The notes: generated from the letters alone by a model not told the origin. Shown: positions 1 through 12,236, numbered from the stretch's first letter. The stretch is 64,000 nt of DNA from Schistocerca nitens (GCF_023898315.1 NC_064619.1:482959376-483023375), one strand, 5' to 3'. Made by a program: numbers and translations.

Positions 1-71
1 AGTTAGCACCCGTTATTCTCATGAACGGGTACCTGTAAGATTCGGTGAAAGGTAATCGTCTACGTTCTACA

Positions 72-1387
72 CACAGAGCTGATGAAAATCGTGAGATACC
101 TCCTAATAGTGTGTCGCCGCGCGGGATTAGCCGAGCCGTCTTGGGCGCTGCAGTCATGGACTGTGTGGCTGGTCCCGGCGGAGGTACGAGTCCTCCCTCG
201 GGCATGGGTGTGTGTGTGTTTGTCCTTAGGATAATTTAGATTAAGTAGTGCGTAAGCTCAGGGAAGGATGACCTTAGCCGTTAAGTCCCATAAGATTTCA
301 CACACATTTGAACATTTTTTCATATCGTGTCGGACCTCATTTTACCCTGCTTAGTGCAGCAACTCGACACAGCATGGACTCTTCAAGTCACTGGAAGCCC
401 CCAGCAGAAATACTGAGCCATGCTGCCTCGATATCCCTCAGTAATTGCGAAAGCGTTGCTGGTGCAGGATTTTGTGCACGAACTGACCTCTGGATTAGGT
501 CCCATAAATGTTCGGTGGAATACACGTCGAGCGATCTGGGTGACCAATCATTCGCTCGAATTTTTCAGAGTGTTGTTCAAAGCAATCGCGAGCAGTTGTA
601 CTCCGATGACGTGGCGCGTTGTCACCCATAAAAATCAAACGTTGTTTGGGAACATGACGTCCAAGAATGGCTGAAAAAGGTCTCCAAGTAGCCGAAAATT
701 TAGAGGATGCAGAGCATTCCACGTAAACACATCCCATACCATTATGGAACCACTGGAAGGTTGTACAGCTCCTTGTTGACAATTTGGCTCTGTGGCTTCG
801 TGGGGTCTGATGTGACACTCGCACCTTACAATGAGCTCTTACCAACTGAAATTATGACACTTCTGACCAGGCCACGGTTTTCCTATCATCTAGGGTCCAA
901 CCCAAATGTTCACGAGCATAAGAGAGAAGCTGCCGACGATGTCGTGCTGTTAGTAAATGTGCTCGTGTCGGTCGTCTGCTGCCATAGCCCGATAGCGCCA
1001 TAGTTCGCCGCATTGTCTTAACGGATACGTTCGTCGTACGTCTCTCACTGATTTCTGCGGTTATTTAACGCTGTGTTTCTTGTCTGTTAGCACGGTCGTC
1101 TCTACGCAAACGTCGCTAGGTGAAGGCCGTCGGCTTCTGCGTTTCCCGTGGTGAGAGGTAATGTCTGAAATCTGGTATCCTCGGCACACTCTTGACACTG
1201 TACATCTCGGAATGTTGAATTCCCCAACGGTTTCCGAAATGAAGTGTCCCATGTGTGTAGTTCTAACCACTATTCAGCGTTGAAAGTCAATTAATTCCCT
1301 ACGCGCAGTCGTAATCACGTCGGAAACCTTTTTACGTGGACCATCTGAGTACAAATGACAGCTCCACCAACGCACTGTCCTTTTATA
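72..1387 (-). mobile_element. Tc1-like DNA transposon, family B, decayed copy 1
   Basis: Its left end around 72-116 and the body from 321 onward match the family B copies at 26359-30005 and 39811-40907, including the pattern TCGTGTCGGACCTC. A SINE (117-320) splits the left end. On the minus strand around 495-845 a transposase remnant reads GDNAPRH, a degraded form of the Tc1 QDNARPH catalytic motif. The right end is cut by another Tc1 inserted at TA (1386-1387). Multiple frameshifts make it non-functional; the exact left boundary is inferred from alignment by eye. Confidence 0.7.
117..320 (+). mobile_element. tRNA-derived SINE, head type GGGATTAGCCGAG
   Basis: An A-box-like GGGATTAGCCGAGC at about 122 and a B-box-like GAGTCCTCC near 188 form a tRNA-like head, followed by a tail containing GTCCTTAGGATAATTTAG. 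It is flanked by imperfect duplications ATAGTGTGTCG (106-116) and ATATCGTGTCG (322-332), so it inserted into the family B Tc1. Head and tail differ from the commoner SINE in this window, although the tail shares GATGACCTTAGC and TTAAGTCCCATA blocks with it. Confidence 0.8.
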
Positions 1388-1522
1388 CACTACTGGCCAT
1401 TCAAACTGCTACAACAAGAAGAAATGCAGATGATAAACGGGTATTCATTGGACAAATATATTATACTAGAACTGACATGTCACTACATTCTCACGCAATT
1501 TGGGGGCATATATCCTGAGAAA

Positions 1523-1972
1523 TCAGTACCCAGGATAACCACCTCTGGCCGGAATAGCGGCCTTGATACGCCTGGGCATTGAGTCAAACAGAGCTTGGAT
1601 GGCGTGTACAGGTACAGCTGCCCATGCAGCTTCAACACGATACCACAGTTCATCAAGAGTAGTGACTGGCGTATTGTGACGAGACAGTTGCTCGGGCACC
1701 ATTGACCACACGTTTTCAATTGGTGAGAGATCTGCAGAATTTGCTGGCCAGGGCCGCAGTAGAACATTTTGTGTATCCAGAAAGGCCCGTCCAGGACCTG
1801 CAACATGCGGCCGTGCATTATCCTGCTGAAATGTAGGGTTTCGCTGTGATCGAATGAAGGGTAGAGCCACGGATCGTAACACATCTGAAATGTAACGTCC
1901 ACTGTTCAAAGTGCCGTCAGTGCGAACAAGAGGTGACCGAGACGTGTAAGCAATGGCATCCCGAACCATCAC
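1523..1972 (-). pseudogene. Tc1-like transposase, C-terminal fragment
   Basis: This 149-residue open stretch encodes the back half of a Tc1-type DDE transposase, the enzyme that cuts the element out and pastes it at TA. QDNARPH carries the second catalytic aspartate, and PIENVW carries the glutamate of DD34E (34 residues between them in the sister copy). The DNA-binding N-terminus and first catalytic aspartate are absent, so it cannot be active. Confidence 0.85.
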
Positions 1973-2003
1973 GCCGGGTGATACGCCAGTATGGCGATGA
2001 CGA

Positions 2004-2201
2004 CTAGCCGGCCGCGGTGGTCTCGCGGTTCTAGGCGCGCAGTCCGGAACCGTGCGACTGCTACGGTCGCAGGTTCGAATCCTGCCTCGGGCATGGATGT
2101 TTGTGATGTCCTTAGGTTAGTTAGGTTTAAGTAGTTCTAAGTTCTAGGGGACTAATGACCACAGCAGTTGTGTCCCATAGTGCTCAGAGCCATTTTTTTT
2201 A
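2004..2201 (+). mobile_element. tRNA-derived SINE (common family), copy 1
   Basis: The head has GCGGTTCTAGGCGC and the B-box GGTTCGAATCC; the tail has CCTTAGGTTAGTTAGG and ends CAGAGCC then a T run. The duplication ATGACGA flanks it (1997-2003 and 2202-2208). It lies inside the family A Tc1. The head resembles a class II (Ser/Leu-type) tRNA, which is inference. Confidence 0.93.
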
Positions 2202-2599
2202 ATGACGAATACACGCTTCCAATGTGCTATCACCTCGATGTCGCCAAACACGGATGCGACCATCATGATGCTGTAAACAGAACCTGGATTCACCCGAAAA
2301 AAAAAGACGTTTAGCCATTCCTGAACCCACCGATTCCATATTCTGCTAACAGTCATTGGATCTCGACGAGGCATCACAACAATGTTTCACCAGGCAACGC
2401 CGGTCAACTGCTGTTTGTGTATGAGAAATCGGTTGGAAACATTCCTCATGTTGTAAGTGTCGCCATCGGTGCCAACCTAGTGTGAATGCTCTGAAAAGGT
2501 AATCATTTGCATATCACAGCATCTTCTTCCTGGATGTTATATTTCGCGTCTGTAGCAAAAGATCTTCATGGTGTAGCAATTTTGATGGCCAGTGGTGTA

Positions 2600-3455
2600 G
2601 TTTATTGCTATGCTGCATCTTATGCATGTGGAATAAGACTAAGGGCAGCACAGGAAAGTACATAGATCAGACCAGTACAGTACAGCACAAAGAACCGTAA
2701 TACCACCATGTGAAATATCTGAAGAAACAGCAAGTGTAGACGGTGTGCCACTTTTAACAATAGATAATAACCTAGAGACATTATAGATAACTTATATGTT
2801 GTGGCTTCTATTCTTAACCATACCACACAGCTTTTCGACTCCCGGCAAAGAGCTGCCGTCATCTCTGAGATAAGTAGGACGCCGTGGCTCCGACTTTTTT
2901 AACTTACGAGTGAGAAAATCTAACCGAAAACCAATCGGAACGCAGGAAATAATTCACGAGCGGTTCCAGAAGTAAGGTTCGCGGACAGGCGGCGCCATTT
3001 ATCAGCGTTAGGAGCGACGGCAGGGTGCTTTTATTTCAGGTGATTAACGGCTTTCATAAATTCTGCGAGCATAATTCGGGGCCTCGCAACGCGGCGCGAG
3101 CGAACGGGCGCGGACAGCGAACAGCAGAGCACGGTCTCTGGCGGCAGACCCTCAGGGGTCGCCATCGCCGCACAATGGCTGCCCTGCAGACCCGTTGCGC
3201 TGGTGCTGAACGGCGCCGGCTAACTCGCTGCGAGGCGTCATCGCTCACACTAATACGTTCACACCTACAGTATGAGTTTCCGAACAGGCGTTACGTAATC
3301 AGTGTAATGGAGGCGGTAGTTAGTTACTGCACATGACAGCCAGCCTTTTCGAGTTCTGCCCGCTGTAACATATTGCAGTTTTTCCCATTCGAAGCTGGTG
3401 GATGGACAAATGCAGGTTCATAGCATTTAACATACACTCTTATACACTGAGGTGA
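2600..3455. other. No gene recognised; CpG-rich block at 2960-3300
   Basis: Overlapping open frames on both strands at 3025-3336 look like a by-product of GC-rich sequence (repeated CGCGAGCGAACGGGCGCG-type runs). The composition differs sharply from the AT-rich surroundings and could be a promoter-type CpG island or an old repeat. I see no splice-supported exon. Confidence 0.3.
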
Positions 3456-3515
3456 AAACCTCATAGGATAGCGATATGCTCGTGTATAAGTGCTGGCAGA
3501 ATCACATACACAAGC
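3456..3515 (+). mobile_element. Solo end fragment of a family B Tc1
   Basis: TACACTGAGGTGA and GATAGCGATATGC match the terminal repeat of family B (compare the reverse complement of about 29950-30007). Only about 60 bases survive; the next Tc1 (family A) begins directly after it, so the rest was lost or displaced. Confidence 0.6.
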
Positions 3516-4908
3516 GGCTACTGGCCATTAAAATTGCTACACCACGAAGATGACGTGCTACAGACGGGAAACTTAACCGACGGGAAGAAGATGCTGTGAT
3601 ATCCAGATGATCAGCTTTTCAGAGCATTCGCACAAGGTTAGCGCCGGTGATGACACCTACAACGTGCTGACATGAGGAAAGTTTCCAACCAATTTCTCAT
3701 ACACAAACAGCAGTTGACCGGCCTTGCCTGGTGAAACGTTGTTGTGATGCCTCGTGTAAGGAGGAGAAATGCTTACCATCACGTTTCAGACTCTGATAAA
3801 GGTCGGATTCTAGACTATCGCGATTGCGGTTAATCGTATCGCGATATTGCTGCTCGCGTTGGTCGAGACCCATTGACTGTTGAAAAATATAGAATCAGTG
3901 GGTTCAGGAGGGTAATACGGAACGCCGTGCTGGATCCCAACGGCCTCGTATCACTAGCAGTCGAGATGACAGGCATCTTATCCGCATGGCTATAATGCAT
4001 CGTGCAGCCACGTCTCGATTCCTGAGTCAGCAGATTGGGACGTTTGCAAGACAACAACCATTTGCACGAACAATTCGACGACGTTTGCAGCAGGATGGAC
4101 AATCAGCTCAGAGACCAACGCTGCGGTTACCCTTGACGCTGCGTCACAGACAGGAGCGCCTGCGATGGTGTAGTCAACGACGATCCGGTGTGCACGAATG
4201 GCAAAACGTCATTTTTCCAGCTGGTTACAGCATCATGATGGTCGCATCCGTGTTTGGCGACATCGCGGTGAACGCACATTGGAAGCACGTTTTCGTCATC
4301 GCTGTACTGGCGTATCACCCGGCGTGATGGTATGGGGTGCCATTGGTTACACGTCTCGGTCATCTCTTGTTCGCACTGACGGCACATTGAACAGTGGACG
4401 TTACATTTCAGATGTGTTACAACCCGTGACTCTACCCTTCATTCGATCGCTGCGAAACCCTACATTTCAGCAGGATAATGCACGACCGCATGTTGCAGGT
4501 CCAGTACGGGCCTTTCTGGATACACAAGATGTTCGACTGCTGCCCTCGCCAGCACATTCTCCAGATCTCTCACCAATTGAAAACGTCTCGTCAATGGTGG
4601 CCGAGAAACTGTCTCGTCACAATACACCAGTCACTACTCTTTGTGAACTGTGGTATCATGTTGAAGCTGCATGGGCAGCTGTACCTGTACACGCCATCCA
4701 AGCTCTGTTTGAATCGATGCCCAGGCATATCAAAGGCGTTATTACGGCCAGAGGTGGTTGGTCTGGGTACTGATTTCTCAGGATCTATGCACCCAAATTG
4801 CGTGAAAATGTAATCACATGTCAGTTGTAGTATAATATATTTGTGCAATGAATATCCTTTTATCATCTACATTTGTTCTTGGTGTAGCAATTTTAATGGC
4901 CAGTAGTG
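3516..4908 (+). mobile_element. Tc1-like DNA transposon, family A, near full-length relic
   Basis: Inverted ends CTACTGGCCATTAAAATTG and its complement bound the element (clear from 3518 on the left, to 4908 on the right), with TA at 4909-4910. At about 1.39 kb it has the length expected for a complete Tc1. The transposase gene inside is broken by stops and frameshifts. It is the best template for reconstructing the history of this family within the window. Confidence 0.9.
3747..4773 (+). pseudogene. Tc1-like transposase pseudogene
   Basis: From ATG at 3747 the first residues MPRVRRRN and a helix-turn-helix-like stretch (GRILDYRDCG, then a stop) are readable, and the frame then shifts several times. 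The C-terminal 191 residues (4198-4773) are open, with GVMVWGAI, QDNARPH and SPDLSPIENV; by my count 34 residues separate the aspartate and glutamate, giving the Tc1 DD34E signature. The expected first catalytic aspartate region is corrupted, so the enzyme is dead. Confidence 0.88.
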
Positions 4909-4909
4909 T

Positions 4910-6050
4910 AACATATACAGGGTGCGGAAAATAATTTGACCAAAAGTGTAGGGCAGAAAGACGGTATCAAATGAAGGAGCTTGAGTATGGGACGTAGGTG
5001 TCGCAGTTGCATATTTATGACACTACATGCTTCAGCATCAACTGCGGCTGTGTGATTGATGTTACGTTCGCTACGACAAACTGATGTCAGTTAAGTAGTG
5101 GTAAGTCTGTGTACAAAAGTATACTCAGTTTTCGTTTACTCTGACCTATTTAGAACGTGTTGTAAAATCAAACATGGACATGTCATTTTCATTTCCAAAG
5201 AAAGCTAAGTACGACACACGTGTCAGTGATGCTTTAAGTTTTTCTTGTTCTCATCGTAATGGTTAGTTACTCCAAAAATTTTGTTTACGTACACATTTCT
5301 ATAAATTAATTTTTATTTTGAGTAAAGATGGCCATATGTCAGATTTCAATTTCGTTCTTGAACATGTATTAATGCGATCCCGAAATCGATAGCAGCTTAG
5401 GCTGAACAGGACAATAAAGAACAGGGCTGCAAGGGAAATTATCTGTATAGTGGTATCGCTGACCGCTGACAATATTCTGCTGTTTGCTCCTTCCACAATG
5501 GAGCATCTAAGTTGAAACATTAGTAACATCATTCATTCATTCATTCATCCATTAATGCGTGACATGATGGCACATGGAAATAAAAATTAATAATTAACAG
5601 CGATGCGGTGGAAAGCAAGATTAGTGAGTGTAGTACGCACACACATTTCCTTTGGCGCTCTCAGAGAGGTTGCATGGAAACGAGAGAGGAAGTAACATCC
5701 TGTGGTGAGCGATTTATATCTGTAGCGGTATTTCAGAGGTGAGTTTCGACAGTCCATGCCTAACGCATAATGTTACCGAGGCAATAGAAGGGGTCCGCAT
5801 TTTATACTTTGCGAAGTGCCGGGGCTAGCAGTGTATTTAACACTAAATTCTTCTAGAATCTACATATGTAAATGATGCTCTAAACTTCCCCTATTCTAAC
5901 TCCGACTTTTGCTGTTGTACATGGATTAAAAAGAAACGCGAACTGACTGTAATCGACTCTGCAAGTGGAGTAGGAAAGAATTTTGCACCTGCAATACTTT
6001 CATTTGATAAATAAGTTAAATAAAGGAAAGTTTCATTAATGTAGTGAGAA
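4910..6050. other. No gene recognised
   Basis: This is AT-rich sequence with a short ATTC repeat at about 5530-5550. Open frames are short and lack recognisable domains. Confidence 0.5.
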
Positions 6051-7500
6051 ATGATAGGGTTGCTCTACCGATTAACAGAATGAAAGCTCTGTCCAAAATA
6101 ACAATATGATTTATTGTAACTCAAAATAATAAACAAAAACACATGAAACATTTACAATACATCACATTGGCTCAAATTGGATACTAAAATAAATGCTGTG
6201 AAGGTGAAGTTGTCCCTAAACTAGATTGTGACATTTATGACGAAGTGGTATGTGGACCCAATTCCTTGCAACTCAAGTCTTAAGAGAGACACACAGCCAA
6301 CCCAACATTAATTGCTGCTACAGTAGTGAGAATTCAGACAATGAACACCCAAGACAGAACAAAGTTAGAAAAAGACGAACAGGCACGCTCTGCTTAGCTC
6401 TGATTATCACCTAGGAAAATCCCTATCTGCCAGTGCTGCGGACATACATTACCAAACTGTCTTCTTAACTCCAAGAACACGATCTGGCGTACCAGAGGCG
6501 ATGGCTGGTTGCTTCGACGTCCCGTCGTGGTGATCATAATGTCGCGAGTATAGCCCAAAACTAGTTATCCTGGTGTGGTTGTTCCAGACTAAAGACTTCC
6601 TAGCAATACAAATGCGCCTCTGAGGGAGATGAAGAAGGCTCGCCACACAATCACTGACGGTACAGCGATTGATTTTAACAAGCGAAGTCACACTGTAACT
6701 CCGATACAGTCAACTTTAGCCAAAACTGCTCAAGACAGACAACATAGGCCGCTTGTACGCAGAATGCTCAATTGCCAACTGTACTCGGAAAGTTACGTTG
6801 AAGTCGAAACTTCAGCAACTTCGTCAAACAGTTACAATCAAATAAAAGTATATTAGACAGCCAACGGAAAGCAGGCTGTCCAGAGCAGCGAGAGCTCAGT
6901 CTTGTAACCTACCCCGATCGAAAGGCGAGAGCCGACTCGCCACAAGAGCACCCGTACAAACCAAACACAGAACATTCCCGCCCCCACGACAGTGGCCGTG
7001 GTTAACCATTCCAATCAGCAACTCGAAAACTGGCGGAAAATTCCACCCTATTGCCGGAGCACTACCATTCCACCAATGGAGATTCTTGGCGCCAATTTCT
7101 GCGCCGATTTTGCTATGTCACGGAGCTATGCCCTGAGCAAGCCAATCACAGTTACGATTTTGCAGAAAGCGCGGGAATTTGCCCGCCAAAACTGCCTGGG
7201 TACACAAGACATTCCCACGCCTCGCTGGTAGCCCGCTAGAAAGTGTTTTCGCTAAGTTTCTGCGAAGTAACGGAACCTCTAGCCCAACCGCTACTTCAGG
7301 CCCCTGCGGGCGTGTCTTTTGACAATGTCGGCGTCTGGAAAGCATTCACTCGACTCCCTCACACCCGTCGGCTTACCCTTTCAAGATCAGCAGAGCCCGC
7401 CTGTCACTGGACCACCTGGGTGACGAGAGACGCTGCGTGGGAAGTCCGCGTGTGAAGGAATAGCAACTTCTCACCGCATGCAATTAGAGAGGAAAATCGT
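6051..7500. other. Unidentified mosaic block with GC-rich second half
   Basis: The first half (6051-6860) is AT-rich; 6890-7450 is GC-rich with overlapping short open frames on both strands. The abrupt change suggests an old repeat or regulatory region, but I recognise no domain, terminal repeat or duplication. Confidence 0.3.
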
Positions 7501-7895
7501 AAGATAGAAATATGAGAGGGGGCTCATGCCACCTCTCTACTTGTCTATACATATATGTATGAGAACAACGAATTTCTGGAACTTAGTCTGAAAGTGCAAC
7601 ACGGCGCCTGCTGACCTGCGAGACAGGGGACAAACTTCATTCCATCAGTGCAAGAGGCTAATGTATCCCTTTACAGATACACTTTGTACACATGTCTAAC
7701 AGCACTATAATGGCAAGTCAAGAACGCTCCTCAGAAACCTTAAGACAGTAAATGATGTTTAGGAGAAGAAACTTTTTTCTAGTGAGTACTTACCAGTGTT
7801 GCAGTTTTTGTGGCTTCATCGTTCGATTGGTAGTAATAGGAATCTAAACACTTACCTGCAACAAAAAGAAATCTATGTCACAGTATGAACTAAGT

Positions 7896-7928
<33 letters not shown>

Positions 7929-8259
7929 GGATGCGAACATAGCCATGCATAAATACAGAAAAAACATGTGACTGAATGTAGTATAAAGTGAATCTGAGCT
8001 GGATGTAATTAAACAAAAATGTCTGTTATTATTCCCCAATTATCATCAAGTCTGGCTCTGCATTGCTATTGTCTTTCTCTTAGCAATCGGTTGTCTGAAT
8101 ATGGTGACTCACTGAACCTGCAGGCGAAAAATTCGCCATAAAGTCGTCAAGTGGTAGAACTCTACCGTGTGAAAACAAGCAAAAAATACAACGAACTGTG
8201 CTATTTCTTACTGAGAAAGTATAACAGAGATCGGTATCTAATGTACCATCGTCTCCGAG
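7501..8259. other. No gene recognised; contains a CA microsatellite
   Basis: Only short, domain-free open frames are present apart from the dinucleotide repeat listed separately. Confidence 0.5.
7897..7927. repeat. (AC)n microsatellite
   Basis: About 15 uninterrupted AC units. Confidence 0.97.
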
Positions 8260-8271
8260 ACCATGCCAGAC

Positions 8272-8491
8272 TTGCCCACATCTCGTGGTCGTGCGGTAGC
8301 GTTGTCGCTTCCCACGCCCGGGTTCCCGGGTTCGATTCCCGGCGGGGTCAGGGTTTTTCTCTGCCTCGTGATGGCTGGGTGTTGTGTGATGTCCTTAGGT
8401 TAGTTAGGTTTGAGTAGTTCTATGTTCTAGGGGACTGATGACCATAGATGTTAAGTCCCATAGTGCTCAGAGCCATTTGAACCATTTTTGA
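8272..8491 (+). mobile_element. SINE with alternative tRNA head
   Basis: The head reads GTGGTCGTGCGGTAGCG and GGTTCGATTCCCGGCGGGG, unlike the common SINE head, yet from GATGTCCTTAGG onward the tail is that of the common family. The perfect 12-bp duplication ACCATGCCAGAC (8260-8271 and 8492-8503) defines both ends. The tail ends with a duplicated TTTGAACCAT unit. It is a mosaic SINE; the copy at 53647-53840 has the same head. Confidence 0.92.
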
Positions 8492-8503
8492 ACCATGCCA
8501 GAC

Positions 8504-9984
8504 GCAATACGAGATCTAATTTAGTGCGTATGGTAGAAAGAAGCTAATGATAAACTAAATCTGGGTATCTGGACTTGCAGTTGAACTCATTTCCTCCAGG
8601 ACATGATTTCTGTGTCAAAACTGTTTGTCACTTTGCTCTGCACAAACTGTGAAGGGCAGAACAACAGTTTTGGACTTATGTAGAAAACATAGTAGCAGGA
8701 AATTATCTAATGATGCGGTTCGCATTAACAGTGTTCTTCACACACCATGGTGCTAATAATTTTTCACATCGCACCTCACACAGTGGTTTGTCCCCTTTCG
8801 CAAAACTTAATATTCTTCTCAGCTTTCACAACATTTGATTAGGCGTGTAACAGAACACTGGTTCGTAGGGGTTTAGTGGTGTCACCTCAGATTGTGATAC
8901 AGCAAGCTAAAACCGCACGGGAGCACTAACGACTTCGGGTCTGGTACACATAGAGGCAAGAGTACGTCTTTTAGACTGTTTTCGACAGTTGACTAGGCGA
9001 ATTTTGGGTTTGATTCCGGTCTCTGACTCACAAAGCTAGCATATAATGCTAAACACAGGAATACACTCGGAACAAAGTTTACGTTATGTACAGCGAAACG
9101 CAAAATTATCATACTGAAAATATATATTGTGTTCATCTGGTGCCTACCGAAAAGTCAAAATGTCAATCCAAACACAAAAAGCACAAAACTCACAAAAGTG
9201 TCCCGCAACAAAATATTTGTAGTTAAACGATTTTCTTAGTAGACCAGTCAAGATGTCTCGTAGGATTAGATGAAACATGTTTGGTAGAAACAATAACAGA
9301 AATTCAGTTGCAGAAGATGGAAAATATTTATTCGTACCTACATGATAGATTCAACCCAGTTCTGTGGATTCACTGTTAATTTGTTCTGCATTTTTCCATT
9401 TGTTGGTTATCATAATAAATGCTTAGGCTTAATTTCGAGTGGTGGAGGTTATCTGATAGATTATGACTTCTTTAGTTTTTACCTTATAGTTCTCCCTTTA
9501 TTTTTTTACTGTTATTATTTTCTTGTTTAAGTGCATTCATAATGCAATTGTAAATGAAATTGTAAACATTACAAGCATTACACAGTTTATATTGTAAATG
9601 AAGCATGTTGTGGGACATTGGGAAACTGTCTAAGAAAGGAGAATGCTCACGAACTCTCTTTATATTCATAGTGTATTACCAGTCAAAACAGGTCGAAACA
9701 TCAGATTATATGGTGCATATACAAAGTATGACATCTACTATGCTCACAGTTTCGTTTTACTAGAGAGAGAGTTTAATATGATTGTGAAACTGCTAAACTG
9801 GCAAATGGTGATACAGATGCAAATAATACCTCGCGAAAACCTACATAACATTCCAGGACCGGAATTTCAGGTTAGAATCCTAGCAACTCAGCACAGATAA
9901 AATGGGCCTGCTGGGTACTGAAAATGGAAGACCAGGAAGGTCACCAAATAATTAAATTTTACACATGTGCACACACAGAGAATT
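8504..9984. other. No gene recognised
   Basis: This is AT-rich with short open frames. A B-box-like GGTTTGATTCC near 9008 hints at an old tRNA-like repeat, but no tail or duplication supports it. Confidence 0.45.
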
Positions 9985-11640
9985 AAGAAGAATACATGAT
10001 TAAATTTCTGAATGATTTGGGTTTAAATAGGAGGCGAAATTTGGTATTCAGAGCTGCCACCTGTGGCGGAAATACTGACTTTAACCTGGATGAACACCGT
10101 TTCGAAGTGAGCTTGGGTGACAGATATGGGCGTTTTTTTTTTTTTTACTTTATTGTTATTTTCACACCTGAACAATCAGGTAGGCTGGCAGCGGTATGCT
10201 ACGCTCTTCAGCCATAGTGTTGACAATAACAGTACAATAATGGAGAATGAAAATGAACATAGTGACAGGCAAAAAATAGTGGTCACAGATACACACAAAA
10301 AAAAAAAAAACACTCGACAGAACACTGATGAATCCGACGGTACAAGTGAACGTAGAATCGTGACGGCGGACACTAAAAACACAAAACGACGTCACACACA
10401 CGAGGCACTGATGGCGATGATCTCCGGCGCGCGAAAGTCCACGTAGCGTGTGCGAGTCCGGGGACCTGCCAAGAGGGGAAGAAGGGGGAGGGGGGTGGAG
10501 AGGGTGGAGAGGGGAGAACAAAGATGCCAATGGCTGAGGAGATGGGAGGAGGAGTAGAGGGACAGGGCCCGAGGGAGGAGTGGTGAGAAGGGGAGGAGGG
10601 ACGGAGGGTGCCCAAAGGAACAGACACAGGAAGAGGGAGGGAGGATCAAAGTTGGTACGCAGGGTAGATGGAGGGGAGGAGACATCACCAGGGAGGGGGA
10701 GCTGGCGGAAGCAATCTTGGGAGAGGGTAAGGAGGGTGGAGAGATGGAGACTGGGTGGGACGTAGGAATACAGGCGCGGCAGCGGGCGGGGGTGGCAGAG
10801 GACAGGTGAGACAAGCGGATGAGGAGGATCGAGTTTGCGGGAGGTGTACAGGATCCGTATCCTGATATGGGTGTGTCATTCCACGATATTTAAACTCCAA
10901 ACCAGTCGTAGTGGCTGGCGTCAGCGTGCAGTGTCTCGGCAACCTTCTCAAATGGGTGAGATATCTGGAGAACGTGCTGATCAGAACAACAGTTGAAGGC
11001 TCTGTGTGGTGATGCATGTCAAAGCAGTGCCGGTGAAATGCGGTCTTGCGTTATCGTGTTGAAAGACAACGTCACGCAAACCTGTAACATTGGGACATAG
11101 GCATTAACACGTAACAAATATAGCCAAAGATTATCGTGATGTTACCAGACGGCATCTCACGTTATCATATGGCATCCCACGCCATCATGCTATACGATCT
11201 GGCATCTTATGATCCACACAAGGATACAGCCATCTGATTCTGTATGCAGAACTGTGACTCGCTGAAAAGACGAAGTGGTAATATCGCTTTGTCCAATATT
11301 GTTGTTAGGCGCACCAGTGTTATGTGCCCGTCTCTTTTGTCGTGTCAGAGGAAGCCGCGAAGTGGGTCGCCACGCTGACGGTCCTTAACCCATTCAAATG
11401 ACAGCCGTGGGATATGGACCAACGCTAGCAACAGTATTGCGGAATGACAATTCGCTATCTCGACAGGTCACTATCCTACGACAGTCAAATTCCGACACGT
11501 ATTAGTAGACCCTTCTCCTTCTGGCTCGAAGCATGCCAATTTGGCGTTTGCTGCACGTCTTCCTCATGGTGCTCCATATTTAATGTCCGGCAACGTACTG
11601 ATTCGAATTCGTTAAGATGAACGTAAACATGCTTCTCAGG
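9985..11640 (-). mobile_element. Decayed Tc1-like element split by a LINE tail
   Basis: On the minus strand at about 11090-11030, a frame reads FQHDNARPHFTG, and slightly downstream SPDISPI, the two conserved blocks of a Tc1-type transposase. The region at 10000-10120 resembles the C-terminal and 3' part of the family A element at 4740-4810 when reversed. The LINE tail at 10133-10863 interrupts it. Both outer boundaries are approximate, and there are many stops. Confidence 0.65.
10133..10863 (-). mobile_element. 5'-truncated LINE tail (non-LTR retrotransposon)
   Basis: Read on the minus strand, it ends with an AATAAA signal (complement at 10149-10154) and a poly(A) tract (T run 10133-10146). 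GATATGGGCG (10123-10132) and GATATGGGTG (10864-10873) form a near-perfect 10-bp duplication. The plus strand from 10450 to 10830 is extremely purine-rich, so the element's sense strand is pyrimidine-rich and gives spurious Pro/Ser-rich frames. The clade is not determined. Confidence 0.75.
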
Positions 11641-12069
11641 CTCCATCAAGCGTGGACCCAGGGTCCGGTTCTGAAGGGGTCGGGGTTATCAGTTTCTTAA
11701 GCTCTACCCTCCCCTCCCGCCACGAATATAACCTGCCGTCAGGCTCACTTTTAGCGTAAAATAAATGGCTACTATTTTAATAATAATAACAATAAAATAT
11801 ATTGGTTTGCAAAACTTAAGGACAAAAATAATTTTCGCATGATGTGTCACTGCCATACATAGAAATACATGGTAGAATATAGATTTTCTTTCTTTTTTTT
11901 TATTCATCAGTCTTCTGAGTGGTTTGATGCGATCTTCCACGAATTTCTCTCCTGTGGCAACAGTACAATAAAGAAATGCGCAATCACAGGAACACAAAAG
12001 ACAGTTTTATTTAAAGACAGTAATTACGCTACAGTTACTCGATTCATTATGGTCTCCTGGACATTACAA
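11641..12069. other. No gene recognised
   Basis: This AT-rich linker between transposon fragments contains only short open frames with no recognised domain. Confidence 0.4.
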
Positions 12070-12236
12070 AAGTGGGACACAGTACTTAACTAGATCTGAT
12101 ACCATGGCTATCAGTGCATGATCTACAATGTGCTCCCATGCTGGCCACAAGGTTGGTAAGGACTTCTTGTCGTTGGTCATTCCATTTCCACTCTAGGGCG
12201 GTTGAAAACTGCTGGGCAGTCGTTGTTGCATGTGGA
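12070..12236 (-). pseudogene. Tc1-like transposase C-terminal fragment
   Basis: The minus strand reads a C-terminal Tc1-like pattern (QEVLTNLVASMGAHCRSC, resembling the usual I-x-NL-x-SM-x-RRC motif near the protein's end). The similarity stops at about 12236, where an oppositely oriented mariner fragment begins. Confidence 0.5.

Larger units (their letters stand above)
1388..2597 (-). mobile_element. Tc1-like DNA transposon, family A, internally deleted copy
   Basis: The ends are inverted repeats starting CACTACTGGCCATT, with TA on both sides (1386-1387 and 2598-2599). The minus-strand transposase C-terminal half (1523-1972) shows QDNARPH and DLSPIENVW, typical of DD34E Tc1 transposases. 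A SINE sits at 2004-2201. The N-terminal half of the gene is mostly missing compared with the sister copy at 3516-4908, so the element was non-autonomous before or after the SINE arrived. Confidence 0.88.

Noticed and set aside
10392..10814. 140-codon Pro/Ser-rich frame on the minus strand
   Set aside because: It is produced by the pyrimidine-rich strand of a LINE tail, not by a protein gene.
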